Numbered from the stretch's first letter, positions 43,438 through 52,571 are shown. The stretch is 64,000 nucleotides of DNA from Lentzea aerocolonigenes (GCF_000974445.1 NZ_BBOJ01000012.1:186001-250000); one strand, 5' to 3'. The notes: generated from the sequence alone by a model not told the origin. Made by a program: numbers and translations.

Positions 43438-43525
43438 AGCATTGCCCCCTGAAGCAATTCCTGTTCGACGGTCGTGACCTGAGGCGTTCCACCCCGTTCC
43501 ACCCCCGTTCCAGTGGTCTGCTTGG

Positions 43526-45349
43526 GTGTGCGGCGTGACGCCCGAGTCGTTGTTGGAAGCAGGCACACGAGCGTTGGCGCGCAACGGGGACCTGCGCACC
43601 AGCAGGCAACGGTTCGCCGAGGCCTACGAGGCCGCTGAACGTGACGGTGACGTGGACACGCTGGTCGCGGCGGCGCTCGGAGCGGGCGGGGTGTGGGTGC
43701 ACGAGCACCGCACCGCCGCGGAGGCGGAACTGGTGCGGTCACGGATCGAGCACGCGCTGACGCTCGTGGAACCCAAGTCCGACATCGCGTTGCGGCTGCG
43801 GCTGCGGCTCACCGCGGAGAGCGACTACCAGGCCAACACGAACGCCGACGTCCTCAAGCTCCTCGACGAGGCCCGGCAGGCCGACGACCCGGTCGTGCGG
43901 GTGGAGGCGCTGAGCCTCGCGCACCACTGCGTGCTCGGGCCCGACCACGTGGAGCTGCGCAAGGAGCTCGCGACGGAGATGATCAGCGAGTCGCTCCGCA
44001 GTGGACGGCCGGGCGACCTGCTGATGGCGTTGCTGTGGCAGGTGGTCGACCACTTCCTCGACGGTGACCCGCACGCCGTGCGCCGCCTGACGGATCTGCG
44101 GGAACGGCTGGAGCACACCGACCACCTCGCCGTGCGGTTCGTGGTGAGCGCGGTCGAGGTGATGCTCGCGATCCGGGATGGACGGTTCGAGGAGGCCGAA
44201 CGGCTGGCGGGTGCGAGTGCCCAGCTCGGCGCCGAAGCGGGGGACGTCGACGCCACCGCCTGGTACGGCGCGCAGCTCTGCGCGATCCGCTGGTACCAGG
44301 GGCGCACGGCCGAGCTGTTCCCGTTGCTCGACCACCTGGTGCACTCGCCGACGCTGAGCACCGTCGACAACTCGTTCTTCAGCGCGCTCGCCGTGGCGGC
44401 CGCGCTGTCCGGTGACCGGCTCAAGGCCCAGGGCGCGCTCGCGATGCTGACCAGACGCGGCCTCGACGCACTCCCCCGCTCCAGCACGTGGCTCGTCACG
44501 ATGAGCGGGGTCGCGGACGCAGCCCACCTGCTCGGCGACGCGGACGCCGCCCGCGAGGTCCACGCGATCCTGCTGCCGTTCGCCCGCCTGCCGCTGATGG
44601 CGAGCCTCGCCGTCACGTGCTTCGGCTCAGCGCGGCACCCGCTCGGGCTGGCCGCGCTGACGTTCGGCGACGCCGAGCTCGCGGTGACCCACCTGCGTGC
44701 CGCGGTGCGCGACAACCTCGCGCTCGGGCACTGGCCGGCGGCGCTGTCGTCGCGGCGGAAGTACGCCGAGGCGCTGGAACGGGCCGGCGACGTCGAGGAG
44801 GCACGCCGCCAGCTCGCGACGTGCGCGCAGGAGGCCGCCGCGCTGGGGCTCGGCACCGCCGGTGCGGAGCTGTCCGTGCGGCGCGAGGGCACCAGGTGGC
44901 GCGTGAGCCTCGGCTCCCGCAGCGCGCTCGTCGACGGCGGGATCGGCATGGCGCACCTCGCGGTGCTCGTGGCCAACCCCGGCCGGGAGATCGACGCCGC
45001 CGAGCTCGTGGCGGGCACGAACGCGGTGACCGAGGAGGTCGCCGCGCACGACCAGCTGGACCCGGAGGCGTTGCGGCAGTACCGGAACAGGCTCGCGGCG
45101 CTGCGCGGTCGCGAGCTCTCCGACGCCGAACGGCGCGAGCACGACTGGCTCGCGGGCCAGATCGCGGCGGCCACCGGGCTCGGCGGGCGGGCCCGGACGT
45201 TCTCCGACTCCGGCGAACGCGCCCGGATCGCGGTCGGGAAGGCCGTGCGGCGCGCCGTGAGCACGCTGTCGTCAGCTGATCCGGTGATCGGGAACCACGT
45301 CCGTGATCACGTGCGGACGGGCCGCCGGTGCAGCTACTCGCCCCCGTGA
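43526..45349 (+). CDS. TPR-repeat regulator-like protein with C-terminal winged-helix-like domain
   Basis: A 607-residue helical protein. Tetratricopeptide-like helices fill about residues 5-450. The C-terminal 150 residues match the tail of large AAA-TPR adenylate-cyclase/LuxR-type regulators (GMAHLAVLVANPGREIDAAEL, then a Lys/Arg-rich VGKAVRRAVSTL and a CSYSPP end). The usual ATPase and LuxR HTH are absent, so this is a reduced member. The start is uncertain: GTG at 43526 or 43535. It is divergent from the VCBS gene, whose signal sequence starts close by. Confidence 0.75.
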   Translation: MCGVTPESLLEAGTRALARNGDLRTSRQRFAEAYEAAERDGDVDTLVAAALGAGGVWVHEHRTAAEAELVRSRIEHALTLVEPKSDIALRLRLRLTAESDYQANTNADVLKLLDEARQADDPVVRVEALSLAHHCVLGPDHVELRKELATEMISESLRSGRPGDLLMALLWQVVDHFLDGDPHAVRRLTDLRERLEHTDHLAVRFVVSAVEVMLAIRDGRFEEAERLAGASAQLGAEAGDVDATAWYGAQLCAIRWYQGRTAELFPLLDHLVHSPTLSTVDNSFFSALAVAAALSGDRLKAQGALAMLTRRGLDALPRSSTWLVTMSGVADAAHLLGDADAAREVHAILLPFARLPLMASLAVTCFGSARHPLGLAALTFGDAELAVTHLRAAVRDNLALGHWPAALSSRRKYAEALERAGDVEEARRQLATCAQEAAALGLGTAGAELSVRREGTRWRVSLGSRSALVDGGIGMAHLAVLVANPGREIDAAELVAGTNAVTEEVAAHDQLDPEALRQYRNRLAALRGRELSDAERREHDWLAGQIAAATGLGGRARTFSDSGERARIAVGKAVRRAVSTLSSADPVIGNHVRDHVRTGRRCSYSPP

Positions 45350-45408
45350 GTTGGCTCACAAACGTCCTCTGCGCAGGCATGGTTCAGACCTGTGAACGGA
45401 CCTCGGCT

Positions 45409-45594
45409 GCCCGTTCGGGCAGATGGTTGAGAGCGATCCCACAACCTGCGTAAACCTTCTTTCCCATCAGGTCGCGTTCATCCGGAAGGGGCCCGGTTCG
45501 ACCGGTCGCGACCGATTGTGAACATCTGTCTCAACCGGCAGCGCCTCCGCGTGTTCGTGAACTTCCGCCCGGTTTCTGCTCGATACTGCGCGCA
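45409..45594 (+). promoter_or_regulatory. Conserved control region A, upstream of T7SS cluster A
   Basis: A 186-base region that aligns without a gap to 49582-49767 (114 of 186 positions identical by hand count). Three blocks are best kept: GCCCGTTCGGGC plus GAGAGCG-TCCCACAACC (45409-45446), ATTGTGAAC with GTCTCAA (45515-45534), and CGATACTGC (45581-45589), which may be a -10 element. A GTG-started EspG gene follows 28 bases later. Shared spacing suggests one activator and one promoter type for both clusters. Confidence 0.7.
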
Positions 45595-45621
45595 CATCAG
45601 GCAGCGCAGAAAGGTTCCGTC

Positions 45622-46383
45622 GTGATCACGCCCGAGTTCCTCCTGTCGACGCGCGAGTTCGAGGTCCTGTGGCAGACGCTGCGGCTGGGACGGATCCCGT
45701 ACCCGCTCGACGTGCCCAGCGAGGGCGACACCGAACGGGAGCGCAAGGCGTTGCAGGACAGCACTCTCGCCGGGCTGCGCGACCGCGGCCTCGGCGGCGA
45801 CCCGCGGCTCGAGGACCTGCTGCGAGTGCTCGACGACCACCAGGTGTCCGTGGACGCCGTCGCCGGCCTGGACCGGACGGTGCGGGCGCTCGCGGCGTCC
45901 AACGGCAACGAAGCCGTGCTGGCGGTCATCGACGGCGACCAGGTCGGGCTCGCGGAGATCAGGCCGACCGGGCTGGCCCGCGAGATCGTCCGGGTGCTCC
46001 CCCACGGCGAGGCGGGTCCCGGCAGCGCGCTGTCCGTGCGGCTGGAGACGTTGCAGCAGGCCGTCGCGCTCCAGGAGGCCGAACAGGACGAGGAGTCAGA
46101 GGACCCGTGGGGCGCGGCCGACGACGAGCTCGACGACCGGCAGGCGTTGCTGCGGGCCGGGTTGTCCGCGCAGGACGCGCGCCAGATGGACGAGCTCGCG
46201 TCGAACCGCGTGGCGGGCGGCCAGTTCGGCGTCACGCACGGCAGGCATCGGGCCGACATCGTCATCAACTGGTTCGACACGCACCAGGGCCGCTACCTGA
46301 TGGTCCGTTCGGACGGCTGGCTCAGCCTGTCGCCCACCGACAACGACCGAATCGCAACACGTATCGACGCCGTTCTGGCGTGA
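45622..46383 (+). CDS. EspG family type VII secretion chaperone A
   Basis: A 253-residue EspG-like protein (FLLSTREFEVLWQTLRLGRI start; C-terminal INWFDTHQGRYLM and LSLSPTDNDRIATRI). In mycobacteria EspG binds PE-PPE substrates of the cognate ESX system. It starts with GTG and heads cluster A. A close paralogue lies at 51774-52529. No ESX core genes are in view, so the export machine must be elsewhere. Confidence 0.88.
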   Translation: MITPEFLLSTREFEVLWQTLRLGRIPYPLDVPSEGDTERERKALQDSTLAGLRDRGLGGDPRLEDLLRVLDDHQVSVDAVAGLDRTVRALAASNGNEAVLAVIDGDQVGLAEIRPTGLAREIVRVLPHGEAGPGSALSVRLETLQQAVALQEAEQDEESEDPWGAADDELDDRQALLRAGLSAQDARQMDELASNRVAGGQFGVTHGRHRADIVINWFDTHQGRYLMVRSDGWLSLSPTDNDRIATRIDAVLA

Positions 46384-46393
46384 GGGGGAATCC

Positions 46394-46921
46394 GTGGATC
46401 CGTTGGCACCAATAGACGGAAGCCAAATGGCAGGGGTCGATCCTGACCGCTGGTTGCAGGACATGCAGGCGAAGGCCGACGACCTCGCGGCGAAGTCGGC
46501 CCAGCTGCGCGAGGACCTGGCGCACTCGTCGGCCACCGTGCTCTCGAAGGACCACGCGGTGCAGGTGACGATCGCACCGACCGGTGCGCTGCAGAACATC
46601 CAGCTCACCGACCACGCGGCCGGCATGAGCCCGCAGCGGCTCCAAGCGTCGATCATGGAGGCCGTCGCGAAGGGGCAGCGCGCGGCGTCGGAGAAGATGC
46701 TCGAGGCCTTCGCGCCGATCGGGGCGGGCACCGAGTCGATGGACCTGGTGATGTCGTACCTCCCGCCCGCCGTGGAGGACGAGGAGGACGCCGAGCAGTA
46801 CGGCTACGACGAGGACGGGTACGCCGTGGAGCAGCAGCCCGCCGCTCCGCCTGCCGCACCTGCCGCCGGCCGGCCGCGTCCGGCGCATGACGACGATGAC
46901 GAGGACGGGCAGCCCTGGTGA
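46394..46921 (+). CDS. YbaB/EbfC-like protein in ESX cluster A
   Basis: A 175-residue protein. Residues about 25-115 form a YbaB-type helix-sheet-helix (WLQDMQAKADDLAAKSAQL, then VTIAPTGALQNIQL). The C-terminal tail is Pro/Ala-rich and acidic, ending DDDDEDGQPW. Free-standing YbaB binds DNA, but these tailed forms sit regularly beside EspG and WXG genes and may have a secretion role. The GTG is 10 bases after EspG; its stop overlaps the next start (GTGA). Confidence 0.82.
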   Translation: MDPLAPIDGSQMAGVDPDRWLQDMQAKADDLAAKSAQLREDLAHSSATVLSKDHAVQVTIAPTGALQNIQLTDHAAGMSPQRLQASIMEAVAKGQRAASEKMLEAFAPIGAGTESMDLVMSYLPPAVEDEEDAEQYGYDEDGYAVEQQPAAPPAAPAAGRPRPAHDDDDEDGQPW

Positions 46922-47220
46922 CCGCCTTCGAGGTAGACCCCGCGACCCTCAAGACGTTCGCCAACAACCTCGACACCCTCGTGGCCGAGCTGGAGACGTC
47001 GAAGAACGTGCTCGGCAACGTGCACTTCGACCCGCTCGTGTTCGGCATCGTCGGGCAGATCTTCGCCGCCGCCGCGCGCGTCGAGGTGAAGAAGGCCGAG
47101 GACTGCATCGCCAAGTACGAGAAGGGCCTGCGCGAGGCGGCGACGGACACCCGCCGGACCGCGGACACCTACAGCAACACCGACCAGGGCAACGCCGCGG
47201 CGTTCAGCGGAGGTGCCTGA
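46918..47220 (+). CDS. EspC/WXG100-like type VII secretion protein A
   Basis: A 100-residue helical-hairpin protein of the EspC/ESAT-6 size class (VDPATLKTFANNLDTLVAEL, then a second helix with CIAKYEKGLREAATDTRRTA). It lacks a clear WxG turn; the FDPLVFG turn sits between the helices. It overlaps the YbaB gene by four bases and the next gene by TGATG, so three proteins are made in step. Likely a small ESX substrate or partner. Confidence 0.8.
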   Translation: MTAFEVDPATLKTFANNLDTLVAELETSKNVLGNVHFDPLVFGIVGQIFAAAARVEVKKAEDCIAKYEKGLREAATDTRRTADTYSNTDQGNAAAFSGGA

Positions 47221-49379
47221 TGGCCGACGTGCCAGGTTTGACGTTGACCCCGGGCTTCGGCGAGGGCACCGAGCTCAACGACAAGTTCTCCGGCGCCGGC
47301 ATGGTCGACACCGTCGCCGGACTCGTGAAAGCGGTGCAGGAGAAGGACAACGCCTCGATCGCCGCGTACAGCGTCGGTCTCGCGTTCGACGTCGTCGGCT
47401 TCGCGCTGAACCCGCTCGGCGCGGTGATCGGCGCCGGTGTCGGCTGGCTGATCGACCACATCTACTTCCTGCGCGAGCCGCTGGACCTGCTGGTGGGCGA
47501 CAACATCGCCATCCGGCAGGAGACCGAGAAGGTCAAGAACGACGCCGAGAAGTACGAGGGCCTCGCCTCGGCGCACCTGGAGGCGCTGAAGAAGCTCGAC
47601 GGCTGGATGGGCCAGACGGCCGACCGGTTCCGCGAGACCATGGCGCGGGTCGCCAAGGAGATCGAGGCCATCGGCTCTGCCGTCAACGCGTCCGCGAAGC
47701 TGATGGCGACGATGGGCGCCTGCGTCACCGCGGTGAGGTCGCTGGTGCGCGACATCATCGCCATGGTGATCGGCAACCTGATCGGCGGCGCCCTGATCGC
47801 CGCGGGCCTGGCCCCGATCACGTTCGGCGCGTCGATCGTGGCCTTCGTCGGCACCGCCGTGGCGACCGCGCTCGAGGCCCTGTCCCGGATCATGCGGCAC
47901 GTCACGAAGCTCAAGTCGGTGCTCACGTCGTCGGCGAAGTCCGCGGACGACCTCGGCACGGCGCTCGCGAAGATGGGCGACGACGCGGCGCGCTTCGGCA
48001 GGGGCGGCGGCTCGTCGGGCACCTCGGCGCCGCCGCCGGTGAAGCCTCCGGGCGGGGACGCGCCGACGATCAACGGCGGTGCCGGTGCGGGCGGTGCGAA
48101 GCCGCCCACCGGGGACGCACCGCCCGTGCAGAAGCCGCCGGAGGTCACCGGAGGTGGCGGTGCCTCGGGTGGTGCCAAGCCGCCCACCGGGGACGCACCG
48201 CCTGTCCAGAAGCCGCCGGAGGTCACCGGAGGTGCTGGGGCGTCCGGCGGCAAGACCGACACCCCCGATACCCCGCCGGTGCAGAAGCCGCCAGAGGTCA
48301 CCGGAGGTGCCGGTGCGTCCGGCGGCAAGACCGACACCCCGGACGCGCCGCCCGTGCAGAAGCCGCCGGACACCGGTGGTGGCAGCACGTCCACCGCGGG
48401 CGTGAAGCCGCCGGACACGCCGCCGGTCAACCTGCCGCAGCCGCCCCCGCCCGCGGTGGTCAAGCCGCCGTCGGACATGCCGCTGCCGCCGCCCGTCGGT
48501 GGTGGCGCGATGGGTGGTGGCAAGCCTCCCGGCGGAATCGGGTCGGGAGACCTGCCGAAGCCGCCGCCGCCCGCGGTCACCAAGCCGCCCAAGGACAATC
48601 CGCTGCCGCCCACGGGCGGGTCGGGTGGGCCCAAGGCGGACACGCCAGCGCCCACCACGCCGAAACCGGACGACGCCGCACCCAAGCCGCCGACGCCGAA
48701 GCCGGACGACGCGGCACCCAAGCCACCCACACCCAAGCCGGACGACGCAGCACCCAAGCCACCCACGCCGAAACCGGACGACGCAGCACCCAAGCCACCC
48801 ACACCCAAGCCGGACGACGCAGCACCCAAGCCACCCACGCCGAAACCGGACGACGCAGCACCCAAGCCACCCACACCCAAGCCGGACGACGCAGCACCCA
48901 AGCCACCCACGCCGAAACCGGACGACGCAGCACCCAAGCCACCCACACCCAAGCCGGACGACGCGACACCACAACCGCCGAAGCCGGACGACGCGACACC
49001 CACTCCACCCAAACCCGACGACGCCGCGCCCAAGCCGCCCTCCGCCGACCCGGCGCAGAAGCCGCCGTTCTCCTGGGCCGAGGTCAAGAACCACGTCAGC
49101 GACCTCAGCAAGTACGGCAAGGAACACCTGGAAAGCGTTCTCACGACGAAGTTCGGCAAGACTCCCGAGGAAGCCGCCAAGATCACTCAGTGGGTCAAGA
49201 ACTTCGAGGAGCTCGCCGCACCCGGTGGTCAGTTCACGGCCGGCGGCAAGGCATTCCCGATTGGTAGCGGGCTGCACCTGGTGCACGAGCTGTGGAAGGA
49301 GCTCGCAGCGGATCAGCACTCGCGGAAAGAGGGCGCTGATTATCTCGGCGACCTGAAGGATTACAACGCACAGCACTGA
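47220..49379 (+). CDS. Long type VII secretion substrate A with Pro-rich repeats
   Basis: A 719-residue protein. Residues about 1-270 are an LXG/WXG-like helical and hydrophobic region (ALNPLGAVIGAGVGWLIDHI, DGWMGQTADRFRETM with a WMG turn). Residues about 275-615 are a Pro/Gly-rich spacer, with eight 12-residue repeats (TPKPDDAAPKPP) at 480-575. The last 100 or so residues (SWAEVKNHVSDLSKYGKEHL start) form a small folded domain of unknown type, where polymorphic ESX proteins keep their toxin. The N-terminal part is paralogous to the gene at 53094. No immunity gene follows. Confidence 0.75.
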   Translation: MADVPGLTLTPGFGEGTELNDKFSGAGMVDTVAGLVKAVQEKDNASIAAYSVGLAFDVVGFALNPLGAVIGAGVGWLIDHIYFLREPLDLLVGDNIAIRQETEKVKNDAEKYEGLASAHLEALKKLDGWMGQTADRFRETMARVAKEIEAIGSAVNASAKLMATMGACVTAVRSLVRDIIAMVIGNLIGGALIAAGLAPITFGASIVAFVGTAVATALEALSRIMRHVTKLKSVLTSSAKSADDLGTALAKMGDDAARFGRGGGSSGTSAPPPVKPPGGDAPTINGGAGAGGAKPPTGDAPPVQKPPEVTGGGGASGGAKPPTGDAPPVQKPPEVTGGAGASGGKTDTPDTPPVQKPPEVTGGAGASGGKTDTPDAPPVQKPPDTGGGSTSTAGVKPPDTPPVNLPQPPPPAVVKPPSDMPLPPPVGGGAMGGGKPPGGIGSGDLPKPPPPAVTKPPKDNPLPPTGGSGGPKADTPAPTTPKPDDAAPKPPTPKPDDAAPKPPTPKPDDAAPKPPTPKPDDAAPKPPTPKPDDAAPKPPTPKPDDAAPKPPTPKPDDAAPKPPTPKPDDAAPKPPTPKPDDATPQPPKPDDATPTPPKPDDAAPKPPSADPAQKPPFSWAEVKNHVSDLSKYGKEHLESVLTTKFGKTPEEAAKITQWVKNFEELAAPGGQFTAGGKAFPIGSGLHLVHELWKELAADQHSRKEGADYLGDLKDYNAQH
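48657..48944 (+). repeat. Eight 36-base tandem repeats, including three perfect 72-base units
   Basis: Eight in-frame 36-base copies encode TPKPDDAAPKPP. From 48729 to 48944 two alternating variants form a 72-base unit present three times without a single difference, a sign of very recent expansion or conversion. Degenerate copies continue to about 49030. Confidence 0.9.
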
Positions 49380-49766
49380 TCATTAGGCCGAATGCGGGCG
49401 TGCCCTGACGAGGTGCGCCCGCATTCGCCTGCCTGTCAACCGATTCAGCCGTTCCGGTGATCGGCGAACCTGGCTGTGACGAACCTCAAGGGAGCCCTAA
49501 ATTCCAGATATTCCACCATGTGATTTAGGTCACAGCAACCTCCGGCGAATGTCCGATTCGGCGTTGAAACAAAGATCGGAAGCCCGAACGGGCAGTTACT
49601 GGAGAGCGCTCCCACAACCAGCGGAAACGATCACTACCGTTACACGACGTTCACTCACCTGTGGCCCGTTTCGGTCTGCGGCAAGACATTGTGAACGCCG
49701 GTCTCAATTGGCAACTCGGTCCGGGGAATGCGGGCGGTGCCTCTGGCGACACACGATACTGCCCGC
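49380..49766. other. Intergenic region between ESX clusters A and B
   Basis: 387 bases without a supportable gene. The left end holds the cluster A terminator; the right half is the conserved control region B. The middle (about 49430-49580) is AT-richer and shows nothing I can name. Confidence 0.6.
49389..49427 (+). terminator. Terminator of ESX cluster A
   Basis: A perfect 12-base-pair stem (CGAATGCGGGCG 49389-49400 with its complement 49416-49427) and a 15-base loop, 10 bases after the stop of substrate A. It separates the two clusters, so cluster B needs its own promoter. Confidence 0.75.
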
Positions 49767-49767
49767 A
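49582..49767 (+). promoter_or_regulatory. Conserved control region B, upstream of T7SS cluster B
   Basis: The paralogue of 45409-45594 at constant offset 4173: GCCCGAACGGGC with GAGAGCG-TCCCACAACC, ATTGTGAAC with GTCTCAA, and CGATACTGC. Here the last block ends at the ATG of the next gene (49767), so if it is a -10 element the transcript would be leaderless or nearly so. The central two bases of the GCCCG-N2-CGGGC block are AA instead of TT. Confidence 0.7.
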
Positions 49768-50147
49768 TGTACATCGTCGGTGACAACGACGCTGTCCCGC
49801 TCAAGGACACCGTCAGCTCGGGTCAGGTGCAACTCGACCCGACCGCGGGCGAGGAGCTCCGCAAACAGTTCCAGGCCCAGATCGATCAGGTCGACACGTG
49901 GCTCGAACGTGCGAACACCAGCATCGCCCGCCCCGCGCCGCTCGGCGCCAACCCGGTCGGCGACGCCATGCGCGACAAGTTCACCCATCGCGCCGAGGGC
50001 GAGCAGTACTCGTTCGTCAGCGTCATGACCGCGTACCGCACGGTGCTGGAGCAGACGAAGAACTCGATCGTCGAGGCGATCGAGAACTTCACCAGCCTCG
50101 ACGAGGAACACCAGGCCGAACTGAAGAAGCACATGGGTAACAGCTGA
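49767..50147 (+). CDS. Small helical type VII secretion-associated protein B
   Basis: A 126-residue protein (MYIVGDNDAVPLKD start) with two long helices (about 28-50 and 80-120) and a polar turn between them, a size and shape suiting an ESX small substrate or a PE-like partner. The ATG falls at the end of control region B. It precedes a PPE-like gene, as PE genes do in mycobacteria, but it lacks a PE motif; partnership is inferred from position. Confidence 0.7.
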   Translation: MYIVGDNDAVPLKDTVSSGQVQLDPTAGEELRKQFQAQIDQVDTWLERANTSIARPAPLGANPVGDAMRDKFTHRAEGEQYSFVSVMTAYRTVLEQTKNSIVEAIENFTSLDEEHQAELKKHMGNS

Positions 50148-50190
50148 GCTTCGGCCAGCAGTGTCCATCGACGTGAGAGGCGAGCCGGTC

Positions 50191-51777
50191 ATGCCCCCCG
50201 AGACCGACCCGAGAGAGATCGAGAACGTCCCGGTCCTCACGGACCCGCAGAACTGGGCGTCGCGGTCGCACCAAGAGCTCTACGCCGCGGTGCACAACAA
50301 CAACGACCCCGGCCAGGCCGGCCAGATCAGCTCCGACTGGGGCAGGTACGGCTCCGAGCTGACCGAGGCGGCACGCACGATCAACGCGGTCATCACCGCG
50401 TCGGAGACCAAGTGGACAGGTGACGCCGCCGAGGCCGCCCGGGCTGCGATGAAGAAGCTCGGGGACTGGGTCGACGAGACCGCGCGCACCGCCGTCGAGG
50501 TCGGCAACAAGGTCGCCGACCAGGGCCGTGTCATGGAAGCCGCGCGAGCGCAGATGCCGGCGCCGGTCCAGTTCGACTGGAACAAGGCAGCCGCCGCGCT
50601 CTCCCAGCCGGGCACGACCGCCTTCGTGCTGGCGTCCGTTGACATCGCTGTCGCGAACGCCGCCTCGCGCGCGGCGCACGACCAGGCGGTCACCGTGATG
50701 ACCTCCATGGAAGCCAACTCCCGGCAGATCGACTCGTCGACGCCGACGTTCAAGCCGCCGTTCAACCCGAACACCGGCGAGGTCGAGCAGCCGGTGCTCG
50801 CGACGCTGCGCTCGGTGTCCGCACCGACGCTCGGTGGCGCCGAAGCCCTCATGTCCACGCACGCCCAGAGCGCCGCCGGCGTGGCGACCGCGCCCACGCC
50901 CACCGGAGCCGGTGCGGGAGCAGGCGCCGGTGCCGGAGCCGGCGCGGGAGCGGGCGGTGGCGCGGGAGCGGGCAGTGGCGTGAACCAGCCCGCCGCGGCC
51001 GCCTACACGCCCTCGGCTCCTGGCTACACCCCGCCCGCCAACCCCGGCGGTGGCGGAGGCGGCGGAGGTGGGGGCAGCTACACGCCCCAGATGACGAGCT
51101 ACAACCCCGGCAACACGAACGCGGCCGCCGCCACGTACACGCCGACGGCACCGGGCTACACGCCGCCGCCCAACCCCACCAGCTACACGAGCGGCGGCGG
51201 CAACAACAACTACACGCCGCAGTTCCCGTCGGGTGGCGCGCCGTACCCCGGCACGGGCCCGTCCGGCTCGACGCCGCGACCGAACTCGACCTACACCCCG
51301 CAGAACCCGAAGGCCTTCACGCCGACGGCACCGGGCTACACCGGTCCTGGCGGACCCGGTGGCGGTCCTGGCGGCGGTGGCGGTGGCGGCGGTGGCGGTT
51401 CGTCCGTGAAGCCCGGCGCGATGCCGAACTTCGGTGGCGCGGGCGGTGCCGGTGCGTTCGGCGGCGGTGCGGGTGGCGCCGGTGGTGCGGGTGGCGCGAT
51501 GCAGCCCGGCGGCACGGCCGGTGTGCAGGGCGCTCGTGGCGGCATGCCGATGGGCATGACCGGGCCCGGGGGCGCGGCCGCGGCCGGTGCCGGCATGGGT
51601 GCGGGCGCGCCGATGGGTGGTGCTCCCGGTGCCGGTGGCAAGGGCGACGACGACAAGGAACACCGTTCCGCCAGCTACATCATGGGCGGTGACCTGTTCG
51701 AGGTCCCCGGCGAGAACCTGCCCCCGTCGGTGATCGGCGGCGCGAAGCCCAAGAAGAAGGGGCCTGACGCGTCGTGA
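50191..51777 (+). CDS. PPE-like type VII secretion protein with Gly/Pro-rich C-terminus
   Basis: A 528-residue protein. The N-terminal 170 or so residues are PPE-like helices with a WTGDAAEAARAAM motif resembling the WxG-type turn. Residues about 230-480 are Gly/Ala/Pro-rich, with recurring TPTAPGYTPPPNP-like elements. The end (ASYIMGGDLFEVPGE) is a short conserved tail. The ATG at 50191 has an AGAGG site; a GTG at 50161 would add 10 residues. Its stop overlaps the EspG start by four bases, and EspG is the known chaperone class for PPE proteins. Confidence 0.78.
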   Translation: MPPETDPREIENVPVLTDPQNWASRSHQELYAAVHNNNDPGQAGQISSDWGRYGSELTEAARTINAVITASETKWTGDAAEAARAAMKKLGDWVDETARTAVEVGNKVADQGRVMEAARAQMPAPVQFDWNKAAAALSQPGTTAFVLASVDIAVANAASRAAHDQAVTVMTSMEANSRQIDSSTPTFKPPFNPNTGEVEQPVLATLRSVSAPTLGGAEALMSTHAQSAAGVATAPTPTGAGAGAGAGAGAGAGAGGGAGAGSGVNQPAAAAYTPSAPGYTPPANPGGGGGGGGGGSYTPQMTSYNPGNTNAAAATYTPTAPGYTPPPNPTSYTSGGGNNNYTPQFPSGGAPYPGTGPSGSTPRPNSTYTPQNPKAFTPTAPGYTGPGGPGGGPGGGGGGGGGGSSVKPGAMPNFGGAGGAGAFGGGAGGAGGAGGAMQPGGTAGVQGARGGMPMGMTGPGGAAAAGAGMGAGAPMGGAPGAGGKGDDDKEHRSASYIMGGDLFEVPGENLPPSVIGGAKPKKKGPDAS

Positions 51778-52529
51778 TCACTCCCGAGTTCCTGCTCTCG
51801 CCACGCGAGTTCGACGTCCTGTGGCACGAGCTGCGGCTCGGCCGGATGCCCTATCCGCTGGACGTGCCGAGCGAGGGTGACACCGAGCAGGACCGCCGGG
51901 TGCTGCGGGAGAAGACGCTCGACGAGCTGCGCGCCCGCGGTCTGGCCGACGACCAGCGGCTCGCGGACCACCTGCGGCTGCTCGACGAGCACGACGTGTC
52001 CGTCGACGCGGTCGCGGGCCTCGACCGCACCGTGCGCGCGCTCGCCGTCTCCAACGGCGAGCGGGCCGTCCTCGCGATCATCGACGACGACCGCGTGGGG
52101 CTGCTGGCGATCCGGGAGACCGGCATCGCCCGCGAGATCGTCAGGGTGCTGCCCGACGGCGAACCCGGCCCCGGCACGGCGGTGAACGTGCGGGTCGAGA
52201 CGTTGCAGGACGCCATCGCCCTGCAGGAGGCCGAGCAGCAGGACGACTCCGACGACCCGTGGGGCGACGGCGAGATCGACGACCGGCAGGCGCTGCAGCA
52301 GGCCGGTCTGTCCGCTCAGGACGCGCGGCAGTTCGACGAGCTCGCGGCCAACCGCGTCGCCGGCGGCCAGTTCGGCGTGACCCTGGGCAAGCAGCGCTCG
52401 GGTGTCGTGATCAACTGGTTCGACACCCACCAGGGCCGCTACCTGATGGTCAACTCGGACGGCTGGCTGAGCCTCTCGCCGACCGACAACGACCGCATCG
52501 CCACCCGAATCAACGCTGTGCTCGCGTGA
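51774..52529 (+). CDS. EspG family type VII secretion chaperone B
   Basis: A 251-residue paralogue of the cluster A EspG (FLLSPREFDVLWHELRLGRM start; the same INWFDTHQGRYLM and LSLSPTDNDRIATRI end). The GTG overlaps the PPE-like stop, so chaperone and client are coupled. Differences gather in the middle and on charged surfaces, which may set client choice. Confidence 0.9.
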   Translation: MITPEFLLSPREFDVLWHELRLGRMPYPLDVPSEGDTEQDRRVLREKTLDELRARGLADDQRLADHLRLLDEHDVSVDAVAGLDRTVRALAVSNGERAVLAIIDDDRVGLLAIRETGIAREIVRVLPDGEPGPGTAVNVRVETLQDAIALQEAEQQDDSDDPWGDGEIDDRQALQQAGLSAQDARQFDELAANRVAGGQFGVTLGKQRSGVVINWFDTHQGRYLMVNSDGWLSLSPTDNDRIATRINAVLA

Positions 52530-52571
52530 TCCGACGCGTTCGCAGTTGAACCACCGCCGCCGGAGGACCGT

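Noticed and set aside
48657-48944. Regular repeats resembling a CRISPR array
   Set aside because: There are no unique spacers, the units abut directly and translate in frame to TPKPDDAAPKPP.
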